Positions 51,301 to 59,418 of a DNA stretch of 64,000 bases are shown in pieces; position 1 is the stretch's first letter, and each line of letters begins with the position of its first letter. Under the pieces are notes generated by a model. The model was not told where the DNA came from, ran no database searches, and saw only the letters and a program-made list of their open reading frames with translations. Made by a program: the position numbers and the translations under genes. The DNA is from Trebonia sp050013875 (GTDB lineage: Bacteria; Actinomycetota; Actinomycetes; Streptosporangiales; Streptosporangiaceae): assembly GCA_050013875.1 (NCBI GenBank), contig JBEKEK010000035.1, positions 1-64,000 of the forward strand. The letters run 5' to 3'.

Positions 51301-51670
51301 CCAGCACGGCCACGCGGTCGACGGCCTGCGCACGACGCGCACCATCGAGGCGCTCGACGCGGCGGTCGCGGCCGGCCTGGCCAGCCACCCGGACGCCGAC
51401 GCGCTCGCCGCCGCCTGGCGGTTCGGCTCCCGCATCAGGAACGCGATCATGCTGGTCCGCGGCCGCCCGGGCGACGCCCTCCCGGCCAAGCACGACGAGC
51501 TCACCGCGGTGGCCCGCCTGCTCGGCTACAAACCCTCGCCCAGCGCGGCCGACTTCAGGGCCAATTCCCCTTCCACCTGGAACGACACCCCGGCGCAGGC
51601 GCTGGAAGAGGACTACCGCCGCACCGCCAGGCGGGCGCGCAACGTCATGGACCGGCTCTTCTACGGCTAA
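48392..51670 (+). CDS. glnE: Bifunctional glutamine synthetase adenylyltransferase/deadenylylase
   Basis: 1092 residues from GTG 48392. Two nucleotidyltransferase units are visible: GKCGARELNYASDVDVIFVAEP (deadenylylase half) and GRYGGHESGFGSDADVIFVHDP (adenylylase half). Each is followed by a GlnE-type RPEGRQGPLVRTLASHLAYY or RPEGKHGPLVRSLAACRAYY segment and a LKLGPGGLRDIEF/LSDVEW segment. An insert of about 50 residues (NSHSLNPVTSNDRVV and following) lies between the halves and is AT-richer. The frame is open to 47846 but that part overlaps the S9 gene and is not credible. A TATACG -10 at about 48377 would make the message nearly leaderless. Confidence 0.92.
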   Translation: MSGTRTSLPGWLARMGFADVPRAERELVSLGIATDDHPLLAALAQAADPDLALIGLAQLAERDKALIKGLTADAGFRTRLIAVLGVSKALADHLARHPADSAVLRGRDADRRPEPGTVRDELLRSVGADPGDRAPAAAKAREDAKTDPAALLASAYRRRVLHLAARDLTGVATFDEVAAELADLADAVLDAALAVARAEVPAEAKSADAACARLAVVAMGKCGARELNYASDVDVIFVAEPADEQTTEQEALTMATRLAAGLIRVCERSTPEGAIFPVDPNLRPEGRQGPLVRTLASHLAYYDRWAKTWEFQALLKARPAAGDRELGERYAKAVSPLVWQVAQRENFVEDVQAMRRRVVATLPKNMAGRELKLGPGGLRDIEFAVQLLQLVHGSTDDRLRVPGTLPALQALADGGYVGRADAEELAQAYRFLRQTEHLLQLYQLRRTHTLPTDPAVLRRLGRALRNSHSLNPVTSNDRVVSPVKPPSAAPVPHSIRVAPSGRAPAPEEAFTQAWTRHAQQVRRLHEKLFYRPLLEAVAKLPSGAARLTPDAARARLEALGYRDPAGALRHIEALTSGLRRRAAIQRTLLPVLLGWFADAAEPDAGLLAFRQVSEALGETPWFLRLLRDETKAAERMAAVLASSRYATGLLLRAPEAVAIFADDAELVPKTADALRAEMMAATRRHVAGLVSVRASLDGKPEPAMDIPAAPGGPGQRARSAADAEQAAVAIRSLRRRELFRVAASNVLGLIGLAETAEALTAITSATLDAVLTVAIAKIEMEQRTPLPTRFAVIAMGRYGGHESGFGSDADVIFVHDPLPASDGTGDRRASEAAQAVGAELRRLLSLPAPDPPLLVDAGLRPEGKHGPLVRSLAACRAYYEGRAAAWERQALLRAEFAVGDAALGAEFIAVADQFRYPADGLDEPTVREIRRIKARMESERIPRGTDRALHLKLGPGGLSDVEWTAQLLQLQHGHAVDGLRTTRTIEALDAAVAAGLASHPDADALAAAWRFGSRIRNAIMLVRGRPGDALPAKHDELTAVARLLGYKPSPSAADFRANSPSTWNDTPAQALEEDYRRTARRARNVMDRLFYG

Positions 51671-51695
51671 CCGATCCCCGGTTCCGCCGTCTCTT

Positions 51696-54600
51696 TCAGG
51701 TCGCAAGCTCACGCCCCAGGTCCGCGAGCAGAGCGACGGCCTCGTCAGCTGCCTCGGCGGGCTCAACGGCGGGGCCGGCCGATCCCGGTGCCGCGAGGCG
51801 GGCCCGGTTGATCGAGGCGGACAGCGGGACCGGGCACGGCCGGTTGCCCCGTTGCCTGATGACCGACGCCGCGGCCAGCAGCCGCCCGCTCGCCTCGATG
51901 TCGGCGGGCAGTACGACCAGGGCCGTCGTCTCCAGGCAGAGCGCCATAGGGAACGGGAAAGACAGTGCGCGGGCGGCCGTTATCGCCTCGGTTGCCTTGG
52001 CCGCCGCTCCGGTCACGTTCCCGCCGGCCAGCATCGCGTGGGCCAGTACGCACCGGATGAGCGGGATTTCCCGGTCAATGCCAAGCTCACGGGCATCGCT
52101 GTCGGCCTGGGTACCCAGGTCGACGGCGGCGCTGAGGTCACCGTCGGCCAGCGCTATCCCGGCGGCGGCGCAGAGCAGGACCACCCGGGCGATCCGCCGT
52201 GTTCCGGTCAGCAGCGGCATCGCCTCGGCGACATACCCGCGCGCCGCCTCAAGCGCGCCGACCTGCCAGCAGACCATCGCGGCGGTCGGCAGCGTCGCGG
52301 CCAGCTGCTCGGGCGAGCCGGACCGCCGGCAGAGTTCGATCGCCTCCGCGGCGAAGTGCGCCGCCTCCGGGCTGGCCCGCTCGGCGAGCACGCAGCCCAT
52401 CCCGATCGCCGCGCCGACCTGCAGGTCGGCACCGAACGGGGCGGCGGCATCGATCGCGCGGCCTACATAGCCGAGCGCCTCCTCGCCCCGGTCAACGTCA
52501 TCGAGCAGCCCCCCGAGGTAGATCAGGGCGCGGGCCGCGTACTCGTCGGGCTGGCCGGTTAGCTGTTCGGCCGCCGAGCGCAGGTCCTCGCTGGCCGCCG
52601 CGGTGTCTCCGGCCCAGTAGCCGAGGTAGCCAAGGGCATAGGTGGCGTGCGCGGTCGCTGTCCCCGCGGGGGCGCCGGCCAGCAGCCTGGACAGCCAGAA
52701 GCGGCCCTCGGCCACGTTGGTTGCCGCCCAGTACCGGTGCAGGCGGAAGGCGATGTCAAGGCCCCGACTGGGGTGCAGGGTGCCGTCCGCGGCCGCGCCG
52801 AGTACCGAGCGGACCGCCGGGATCAGCTCGCTGATCGCGTCCAGGTAGGGGCCGGGGGGCGCCTTGGCCTCGGCCGGAAGCACGGCGGCCACGGCATCCG
52901 CCAGCCGGGCCATGGTTTCCGCTGCCTCACCGGACGCGCTGATCAGCTCTTTGGCCATCCGGTGCAGGTCGTCATCTTGGTGATAGCGCCAGCGGGGGCC
53001 TGAGCGGTCCACGCTCAGCAGCCCGCGCGCGGTCAGCTCACGCAAGATCCGCACCAGCCGCACCGGCGCGATCGCGCCGCCCGCCACCACCTCGCGCAGG
53101 AATGGCAGCGCGACGGGCCCGTCAAGCACCGCGAGCCGCCGGAACACCGTCGCCTCATCGGGGTCGAGCAGCGCATAGCTGCTGGCGGCGATGGCGCGGA
53201 CCAGATCGGCGCCGTCGGCGGCCGGCTCGGACAGGTGATCGAGCAGGTCCGGCACCGACATGGCGGCGAGCTGAGCACCGGCCAGCTCGATCGCGAGCGG
53301 CAGCCCGCCGCAGCGGCGGCATAGTTCGGCCACGAACGGCGCGGTCGCCTCGTCCAGGGGCAGTTCCCCGCCGCCGCTGCGCGCCCGGTCGGCCAGCAGC
53401 CGCACATGGTCGCTGGCCGCAAGCTCCTGCCAGGTGTCGTGGCCGGGCGGGGGGAACGCGGCGACCCTGATGACCCGCTCGTCGTCAATGGCCAGCGGAA
53501 CGCGGCTGGTGACCACCAGCGTCAGGGCCGGGCAGGCCGCGAGCAGGCTGGCGGCCAGGGACGCCGTCCCGTCAAGTACGGCCTCGCAGCCGTCAAGGAC
53601 CAGCATGGCCCTGCCCAGTGGCGCGAGGTGGCCCGCGATCAGCGCCGCGGCGTCCTCGGTGCCGACCGGCAGCCCGAGCATCATCGCCGCCTCCGCCGCG
53701 ACCAGCTCATCCACCTCGACCGCCGCCAGCGAGACCCACAGCCGCCCGCCGCTCAGCGCGGCCGCGGTCGCGGTGGCGCGGGCGACCTGTGTGACCAGCC
53801 GGGTCTTCCCCACGCCGCCCCGGCCCGCGACGGTCAGCAGGCCGGGTTCCCTGACAGCTTCCCCGATCGCGGCGAACTCCGCGCGGCGGCCGAAGAAGGC
53901 CGACGACGGCTGCGGCACCCGCGCTGCCCGCCCGGGTGCCGTTCTGCCCGGCGGCGTCCCCGCGGGCGGCCCGCCAGCGGGCGCGCTGCCGATCGCCGTC
54001 AGGTAGGCGTCGATGGTCTCAAGCGCCGGATCCACGCCGAGCTGCTCGGCCAGGATCTCCCGGCAGGCCTCGTACGCCGCCACCACGCCCGCCCGGTCCC
54101 CAGCGCCGGACAAGGCGCGCAGCAGGATGCGGTGCGAGCGTTCATTCAGCGGGATGGCGCTCACCGCGCGGCGGCCGGCCGCGACCGCCCGATGGTGATC
54201 ACCAAGCGCGCCGGCCGCCCCGGCCACCAGCTCCAGGGCCCGCAGCGCGAGTTCGTCGATCCGCGCGCGATGCGGCGCCAGCCAGGAACCGTCCTCCTCC
54301 GGCAGCAGCTGATCGCCGGAGAGCCCGGTCACCGGCCCGGCGGCGGCGATCGCCGCCTCATGCCTGCCCTGGCCGGCCAGGGTCGCCGCCTCGGCCAGCG
54401 CCGCCTCCGCGAGATCCAGGTCAACCCGGGCACCGGGTGCCAGGCAGTAACCCGAGGGCGTGGTGGCGATCAGCCGCTGCCCGTCGGCCTGAACGGCGGC
54501 CAGCGCTGTGCGCAGCGACCTGATGACTCCGCGCAGCGCGGCCGGCCAGGTCCGCGGCGGCGCGCCCGACCAGATGAGCTCGGCCAGGCGTTCGGCCGGG

Positions 54601-54779
54601 ACGGGGCCGCCGGTGAGCGCCAGCACCGCGAGCGCCACCCGCGCCCGGCGGCCGCCGAGCTCAAGGCCTGTCACCGCGGCAGCCCCGCGCCGCACCGCCC
54701 CCGCGCCGATGACCTCCACCCGCAGACCCAGCGCGTCCGCTGCCTGGCCCGGCTCGGCGGCGGCCCCCCTGACCGTCAT
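51696..54779 (-). CDS. AfsR/SARP-family transcriptional regulator (BTAD, ATPase, TPR)
   Basis: 1027 residues from ATG 54779; the open frame to 54941 is basic and unlike the family. The N-terminal 100 residues form an OmpR-like winged helix (GGRRARVALAVLALTGGPVPAERLAELIW), then a BTAD domain (RSHRILLRALSGAGDRAGVVAAYEACREILAEQLGVDPA). The NB-ARC-type ATPase has Walker A VAGRGGVGKTRLV (about 315) and VLDGCEAVLDG. TPR-like repeats fill the C-terminal 400 residues. Such regulators activate secondary metabolism or secreted-protein genes. It is divergent from the secreted protein gene across 74 bp. Confidence 0.88.
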   Translation of the reverse strand: MTVRGAAAEPGQAADALGLRVEVIGAGAVRRGAAAVTGLELGGRRARVALAVLALTGGPVPAERLAELIWSGAPPRTWPAALRGVIRSLRTALAAVQADGQRLIATTPSGYCLAPGARVDLDLAEAALAEAATLAGQGRHEAAIAAAGPVTGLSGDQLLPEEDGSWLAPHRARIDELALRALELVAGAAGALGDHHRAVAAGRRAVSAIPLNERSHRILLRALSGAGDRAGVVAAYEACREILAEQLGVDPALETIDAYLTAIGSAPAGGPPAGTPPGRTAPGRAARVPQPSSAFFGRRAEFAAIGEAVREPGLLTVAGRGGVGKTRLVTQVARATATAAALSGGRLWVSLAAVEVDELVAAEAAMMLGLPVGTEDAAALIAGHLAPLGRAMLVLDGCEAVLDGTASLAASLLAACPALTLVVTSRVPLAIDDERVIRVAAFPPPGHDTWQELAASDHVRLLADRARSGGGELPLDEATAPFVAELCRRCGGLPLAIELAGAQLAAMSVPDLLDHLSEPAADGADLVRAIAASSYALLDPDEATVFRRLAVLDGPVALPFLREVVAGGAIAPVRLVRILRELTARGLLSVDRSGPRWRYHQDDDLHRMAKELISASGEAAETMARLADAVAAVLPAEAKAPPGPYLDAISELIPAVRSVLGAAADGTLHPSRGLDIAFRLHRYWAATNVAEGRFWLSRLLAGAPAGTATAHATYALGYLGYWAGDTAAASEDLRSAAEQLTGQPDEYAARALIYLGGLLDDVDRGEEALGYVGRAIDAAAPFGADLQVGAAIGMGCVLAERASPEAAHFAAEAIELCRRSGSPEQLAATLPTAAMVCWQVGALEAARGYVAEAMPLLTGTRRIARVVLLCAAAGIALADGDLSAAVDLGTQADSDARELGIDREIPLIRCVLAHAMLAGGNVTGAAAKATEAITAARALSFPFPMALCLETTALVVLPADIEASGRLLAAASVIRQRGNRPCPVPLSASINRARLAAPGSAGPAVEPAEAADEAVALLADLGRELAT

Positions 54780-54853
54780 TACTAAGACGTTACAGCCAAG
54801 TTCTTTACTTTGCGGGATACGACAGAAGCAACCGAATCTGCCTGGAGACCGCG

Positions 54854-56383
54854 ATGCCCTTTCTTTCCCGTCGTACGTCGAGCCGCCTTGCCTGGGCCGC
54901 CGTGGCCGCCTGCGCCGCGGCACTGCCCAGCGTGGCCGCACTCTCCCCGGTACAGGCGGCCGTGCGCGGGCCGGCCGGGCCCGCGGCGGTAACGCCGGCC
55001 GCCGCCAAGGCAGGCCTGACGCACTCGCCCATCACGGTGACCGACAACGCGGAGTTCTCCGGCTACGACCTGGCTACCGGCCCGAATGGCACCGCCTACC
55101 TCGGCTGGATCGGCGACACCGGGGCCGGCCGCCAGGTGCACCTGTGCACGCTGCCGCGCGGCGCCACCCGCTGCGCGGGCGGCGTCCAGACCATCGCCTC
55201 CGCGCCCGACCCCACCTTCACCTCGACCGCGGCCGGTCTCCGGGTGCTCGTCAGCAAGTCCAACCTGGTGACCCTGGTCTGGATGCACTCCACCGTGGCC
55301 TCGGAGAACGGCCCCGAGGGCGACGAGATCGCCATCGCCACCTCCCAGGCAGGCGGCAAGCTGTCCGCGGCGCGGGACGTCTCACCGGGGCCGAGCTTCG
55401 GGTACTTCCTGGACGCCACGCTCGCGCCCAACGGCAGCGTCTGGGCGGTGACCAACCCATCGACGACCGCTGGCAGCCACACGGTGCAGATCACCAAGGG
55501 CCTCGGCACCCGCTATCAGTCCGTCAAGACGCCCTTCTGGCCCGGCGAGGCCTTGCTCGCGTTCAACGGGGCCAGCGCCGTGCTGGCCATCGACCAGGAC
55601 GGCACGATCACCAGGCCGGTCTACTTTGACCGGCAGTCGGGCAGCGGCTGGACGGCGTTCAAGGCCATCGCCAGAACCTGGGACGTCGAGGGCTTCGGGC
55701 TGGCCACGACCACCAGCGGAGTCCGGCTGATCGCGTCGGAGAGCAACGCCGGCTACCACCCGGTCGTGTCCCGGCTGACCACCACGGGCTGGACCACCCC
55801 GGCGCTGACCGGCGACGTCAGCAACTGCTCCCCCGTCGGCCACGACGTGGTCGCCGACGCGAGCGGCAGGCTCGCCGACGCGTCCGAGGTCTGCGCGGAC
55901 GCGATAGCGGTGGAGAACCTGGCCGACACCCGGCACGCCGCCATCGTCCGGTTCGGTGTCCCCGGCACCTTCGCCGGGGGCGAGCCGCAGCTGACCACGT
56001 CGCCCAGCGGCCGCGGCTGGGTGGCCTGGTCGGTCGAGTCGCCCGCGGGTGACAAGCTGCTCGTCGCCCCGCTGGTGCTGCCGGGCCTGCGGGTCACCAC
56101 CTCCGCCGCTGGGGCGCACGGCCGGGTCGTCGTCACCGGGCCCGCCACCTGTCTCCCGCCGGTTGACCTGCCGGTCAGCGTCGCCGGAAAGCCGGCCTCC
56201 GGCTGGCGGGTGGCGGGCAAGTCGCTGAAGCTCGGCAGCTCCGCGGTTGGCGCGGTCCTGCACGGTGCCAGCCTGACCGCCGGCCTGCGCTACACACTCA
56301 CCGGCACCGTTACCTTTGCCCGCGGCAGTGCTCGCAGCACCTACCGCGACCTGCTGGGCTTCCGGACCTGCCCTCGGCCGTAA
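54854..56383 (+). CDS. Secreted protein of unknown function
   Basis: 509 residues with a cleavable signal (RRTSSRLAWAAVAACAAALPSVAAL, cleaved near residue 36). The mature part shows beta-propeller-like repeats (VTDNAEFSGYDLATGPNGTAYLGW, then AGLRVLVSKSNLVTLVWM) and ends in an Ig-like domain. There are several Cys, fitting disulfides outside the cell. No family recognised. Its start is 74 bp from the divergent SARP start, which makes it a plausible target. A strong terminator follows. Confidence 0.7.
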   Translation: MPFLSRRTSSRLAWAAVAACAAALPSVAALSPVQAAVRGPAGPAAVTPAAAKAGLTHSPITVTDNAEFSGYDLATGPNGTAYLGWIGDTGAGRQVHLCTLPRGATRCAGGVQTIASAPDPTFTSTAAGLRVLVSKSNLVTLVWMHSTVASENGPEGDEIAIATSQAGGKLSAARDVSPGPSFGYFLDATLAPNGSVWAVTNPSTTAGSHTVQITKGLGTRYQSVKTPFWPGEALLAFNGASAVLAIDQDGTITRPVYFDRQSGSGWTAFKAIARTWDVEGFGLATTTSGVRLIASESNAGYHPVVSRLTTTGWTTPALTGDVSNCSPVGHDVVADASGRLADASEVCADAIAVENLADTRHAAIVRFGVPGTFAGGEPQLTTSPSGRGWVAWSVESPAGDKLLVAPLVLPGLRVTTSAAGAHGRVVVTGPATCLPPVDLPVSVAGKPASGWRVAGKSLKLGSSAVGAVLHGASLTAGLRYTLTGTVTFARGSARSTYRDLLGFRTCPRP

Positions 56384-56406
56384 CCGGGGCGCCGAGGGAA
56401 AGCGGC

Positions 56407-56435
56407 GGGGCGGCTCCCAGTGCGGGAGCCGCCCC
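56407..56435 (+). terminator. Strong hairpin terminator after the secreted protein gene
   Basis: A perfect 12-bp stem, GGGGCGGCTCCC (56407-56418) with GGGAGCCGCCCC (56424-56435), and a 5-nt loop, 24 bp after the stop. Outer flanks AGCGG and CCGCT extend the stem. Confidence 0.85.
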
Positions 56436-56481
56436 GTTCCGCTCGACGGAACCCTTCACCCACGCCACCAACCCAATCGAG

Positions 56482-56592
56482 CCTGTCGCCCGCGCCATCG
56501 ACCCGGTTCGCCCTGTCGCCCGCGCCATCGACCCGGTTCGCCCTGTCACCTACGCCAACGACACCAATAGGCGCTGTCGTTGGCGTAGCTGA
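56482..56592. repeat. 30-bp tandem repeat plus hairpin, related to the 40.2-kb repeat
   Basis: Two exact 30-bp copies (56482-56511 and 56512-56541) starting CCTGTCGCCCGCGCCATCG, followed by a third, diverged copy that continues into a hairpin. The arms TCACCTACGCCAACGAC and GTCGTTGGCGTAGCTGA have one mismatch, and the loop ACCAATAGGCGCT is almost identical to that at 40.2 kb. The rest of 56384-56687 shows no gene. It lies between two same-strand genes. Confidence 0.85.
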
Positions 56593-56687
56593 CCGGACGG
56601 CTGCCTCCCCTTACTGAGCCGCCGATGAGCCCACGGTGCGAATAACAGCAAGAAGCGAGAAATGGCGCGGCGCAGTAGTCTGCTCGG

Positions 56688-57464
56688 GTGGGCGACGGTG
56701 GCGTGGTGGTCGAACGGGGATTGGACTACGGCCTGGGGAAGCTGGCCGACGTCTACTTGCCGGAGGGGGGCACACCCGCGCCGCTGGCCTTGCTGTGGCA
56801 CGGGATCGGGGTGGACGAGCGGGATGTCCTTGAGCCGCTGGCGACCACGGTGAGCATGCTCGGGGTCGCGGTGGTAGTGCCGGACTGGGAGTCTGGGGCG
56901 GCCGACGGCGGGCGGGCGCACCTGCTGGCGTCGGTGGAATTCTCCCGCAGGCTGGCCCGCGAGCGGCCCGCCCAGCTGAAGATCGGGAGCGACGGTGAGT
57001 TCGCGCTCGCCGGGTGGTCGCGCGGCGGCAAGATGGCGACGTCGCTGACGCTGAACCCGGAGATCGCCGGGGGGTGGCGTCCTTCAGCGGTCATCTGCCT
57101 GGCCAGCGGGTACTCCAAGGGACCGGCGATGAGCCCGACCGGGAACGGGCCGATGGCCGACCTGACCGGCGGCGCCGTCAAGGCCCGGCCGGTTCCGTTC
57201 CATCTCGTGCACGGGACCGGCGACACGGTGGTGAACATCCAGCAGTCACGTGACTTCGCCGCCGCGATCGCCCGCCACGGCTGGCCGGTCGACCTGGCCG
57301 AGACGGACACCGACCACGCCGGCATTGTCATGACCGAGTACGACGAGACCACCAGGCGCTGCCGCCCGGCCACGGCACCGGACGCCATCGCGGCCGGCCT
57401 GCTGTCCGCCCGGACGATCGCCCAAGCCGCCGCCGGGACGACCGCCGACGCCGTTGGCCAGTGA
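56688..57464 (+). CDS. Alpha/beta hydrolase
   Basis: A 258-residue protein starting at GTG 56688. It has the nucleophile elbow FALAGWSRGGKMAT (Ser in GWSRG), oxyanion LLWHGIGVD, and a late VHGTGDTVVNIQQS with Asp, plus TDTDHAGIVM with His. No signal peptide. The substrate is not readable; a small esterase or dienelactone-type activity is possible. Its stop overlaps the likely start region of the acetyltransferase gene. Confidence 0.75.
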   Translation: MGDGGVVVERGLDYGLGKLADVYLPEGGTPAPLALLWHGIGVDERDVLEPLATTVSMLGVAVVVPDWESGAADGGRAHLLASVEFSRRLARERPAQLKIGSDGEFALAGWSRGGKMATSLTLNPEIAGGWRPSAVICLASGYSKGPAMSPTGNGPMADLTGGAVKARPVPFHLVHGTGDTVVNIQQSRDFAAAIARHGWPVDLAETDTDHAGIVMTEYDETTRRCRPATAPDAIAAGLLSARTIAQAAAGTTADAVGQ

Positions 57465-58011
57465 CCCGGCGGTGAGCATCCCCTCGATGTCCGCGCCCGG
57501 CGTGCTGCTTGAGGTGGCGGACGGCCGCCGGGCCGCGGTGGGAGAGGCGGAGCACATCGCCTTGCACGACGAGGTGTTCGGCAGCGATGACCCCGGCTTC
57601 GCGCGACGGCTCGGAGTGTGGCGCCGCCAGCCGGGGTTCGTGCTGGCCGAGGCACGGCACGGGGGGTACCTGGTCGGCTACGCGTGCGGCCTGCCGCTCC
57701 GCCCGTCTACCGACTGGTGGCGGGACGTGACCGCCCCGCTGCCCGCCAGCACCACCGGCGAACACCCCGGCCGCACCTTCGCGCTGACCCAGCTTCTGGT
57801 CCGCGGCTCCTGGCGCCGCCAGGGCATCGGCACCGAACTGCTTGGCCTCGTCCTGGACGGCCGGGATGAGGAGCGCGCGACAATCAAGCTCCCGCCAACC
57901 GCCACCGCCGCGCAGGCCGTCTTCAGGAACTGGGGCTGGGTCAAGGTCGCCCGCAGCCGCGGCCCCAGCGCGTCCGCACCCGTCTCCGACATCCTCACCC
58001 GACCGCTCTGA
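57454..58011 (+). CDS. GNAT-family N-acetyltransferase
   Basis: About 185 residues. TFALTQLLVRGSWRRQGIGTELLGLVLDGR carries the acetyl-CoA-binding RxxGxG/A motif (RRQGIG), preceded by LVGYACGLPL and followed by a typical FRNWGWVKV end. The start is unclear: TTG 57454, GTG 57472 or ATG 57487. It is probably co-transcribed with the hydrolase before it. The acceptor is unknown. Confidence 0.8.
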   Translation: MASDPAVSIPSMSAPGVLLEVADGRRAAVGEAEHIALHDEVFGSDDPGFARRLGVWRRQPGFVLAEARHGGYLVGYACGLPLRPSTDWWRDVTAPLPASTTGEHPGRTFALTQLLVRGSWRRQGIGTELLGLVLDGRDEERATIKLPPTATAAQAVFRNWGWVKVARSRGPSASAPVSDILTRPL

Positions 58012-58032
58012 TCCGCAACGCGGCAGCGTCGC

Positions 58033-59244
58033 TTACCAGCCGTACTTGAGGATGGTCTCGCCGTTGCTGGCGAAATCGACGCCGCCGGTGGCCCACAGCG
58101 AGCGGGTGTCAGGGATCCAGCTCAGGTTGTCCATCTCCGGCCGGTCGCCAGAGCGGCTCGGGACCTTGGCCCGAGTCCAGCGGCCGCGGCTGTAGTGGTC
58201 GAACCACACGGTGACGTTACTGCCGGTGCCGTCCGCGGTCGCCAGCCAGATTCCGCCATGGCCGTCATACGCGACGGGAGTCATCGCGTCCCCCACGTAG
58301 GGGAACTTGACCCGGGACCAGGCCTTGCCGTTCCAGTGCAGGATGATCGTGCCGGGCGGGTTCGCGCCGGTGGCGTTAAGCACGCCGATGTCGGCCCAGG
58401 CGTCGTCCAACCCGAGATCGACGAAGCCGAAGATATCGGCAAAGTACTGCAAGGCGCTGCCAGAGCCGAGTCCCAGGTCCGGCAGTGCGGTGACCCGCCA
58501 GCGACGCCCGTCCCAATGCTCAATGCCGAGACCCTTGGCGGTGTCGCCACCGACCCACACGTCGCTTGCTGAGCGCGCCGCGGCGGCCGTGCCCGTCAGC
58601 GGGAACGACCCGTGCGTCCAGGTCCTGCCGTTGAAGTGCGCGAAGTAACCGGCCGGCCCGTACTCCGCTGGTTGCCCGAACGCCCAGAGTTGCGTCGCCG
58701 ACGGAGCGACCGCCGCCTGGATCGCGGCATCGAGCCGGACCGGCGCGGCCCACCGCCTGCCGGTCCAATGCAGTGCATCGGTATAGTCAACCGACTCGCT
58801 GCCGCGGGCGGCGAGCACCCAGGCGTTCGAGGCCGAGGTGGCGGCCACCGCGGCGACACCCTGGTCGAGCGGGCTGTCGACATAGGCACTGGGCGGAGTC
58901 ACGACCCGCCAGGCCTTGCCGTCCCAGCGCCGCACGATCAAGGTGCCATTACTGCTGTTACCGCTGCCGCAGGTCACCGGATCGGCGCACTCGTCTCCCG
59001 CCAGCCACGCGTCCCGCGTCCCGCCCGCCCATAGCCCGCCGATCGCCGCGCCGGCCAGCACCTGCGTGATCCGCCAGCCAGGCGAGCCGGACAACTTCCC
59101 GACTTGCACCGGCGTTGCCATCCTGGCCACCATGACCGCCGCCGTTGGTGTCGCGGCCTCAGCCGCCTTGGCGGTCGCGGTCATGCACCCGGCCAGCGCG
59201 GCGACGACCGCGAAGGGAACCGCGCATCGACCGAGCCGCCACAC
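58033..59244 (-). CDS. Predicted lipoprotein with beta-propeller-like repeats
   Basis: 403 residues from GTG 59244. Lipobox AALAGC at about residue 20. The mature part has at least four repeats ending in a W-containing strand (RRWDGKAWRVVTPP, HWTGRRWAAPV, HFNGRTWTHGSF, HWDGRRWRVTALP, HWNGKAWSRVKFP), which suggests a propeller. The conserved Gly-Lys/Arg-x-Trp turns are clear. No enzymatic motif seen. Surface binding role is inference. Confidence 0.72.
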   Translation of the reverse strand: MWRLGRCAVPFAVVAALAGCMTATAKAAEAATPTAAVMVARMATPVQVGKLSGSPGWRITQVLAGAAIGGLWAGGTRDAWLAGDECADPVTCGSGNSSNGTLIVRRWDGKAWRVVTPPSAYVDSPLDQGVAAVAATSASNAWVLAARGSESVDYTDALHWTGRRWAAPVRLDAAIQAAVAPSATQLWAFGQPAEYGPAGYFAHFNGRTWTHGSFPLTGTAAAARSASDVWVGGDTAKGLGIEHWDGRRWRVTALPDLGLGSGSALQYFADIFGFVDLGLDDAWADIGVLNATGANPPGTIILHWNGKAWSRVKFPYVGDAMTPVAYDGHGGIWLATADGTGSNVTVWFDHYSRGRWTRAKVPSRSGDRPEMDNLSWIPDTRSLWATGGVDFASNGETILKYGW

Positions 59245-59367
59245 TACCGATCAGCCTGCCGATCCGCAGGCACGCGCGCCATAGTGGCAACCATAGAGGC
59301 TGTCCGTGCGAGCCGTCGAGATATTACTCCAGCCGCTGAAGCCGGCCGAGGCGTCAGCGGCCGGACC

Positions 59368-59398
59368 GCCATCCGCGATGGCCGCCATCCGCGATGGC
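59368..59398. repeat. Tandem short palindromes
   Basis: GCCATC-CGC-GATGGC occurs twice, 59368-59382 and 59384-59398, with 16-bp period. It lies just downstream of the minus-strand gene at 59419 and could be its terminator. No gene lies in 59245-59418. Confidence 0.5.
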
Positions 59399-59418
59399 CG
59401 CGACGCGTCAGGCAAGCG

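Noticed and set aside
56453..56471. TTCACCC at 56453 as a further dyad copy
   Set aside because: The right half reads ACCAACC instead of GGGTGAT; it belongs to the 30-bp repeat block.
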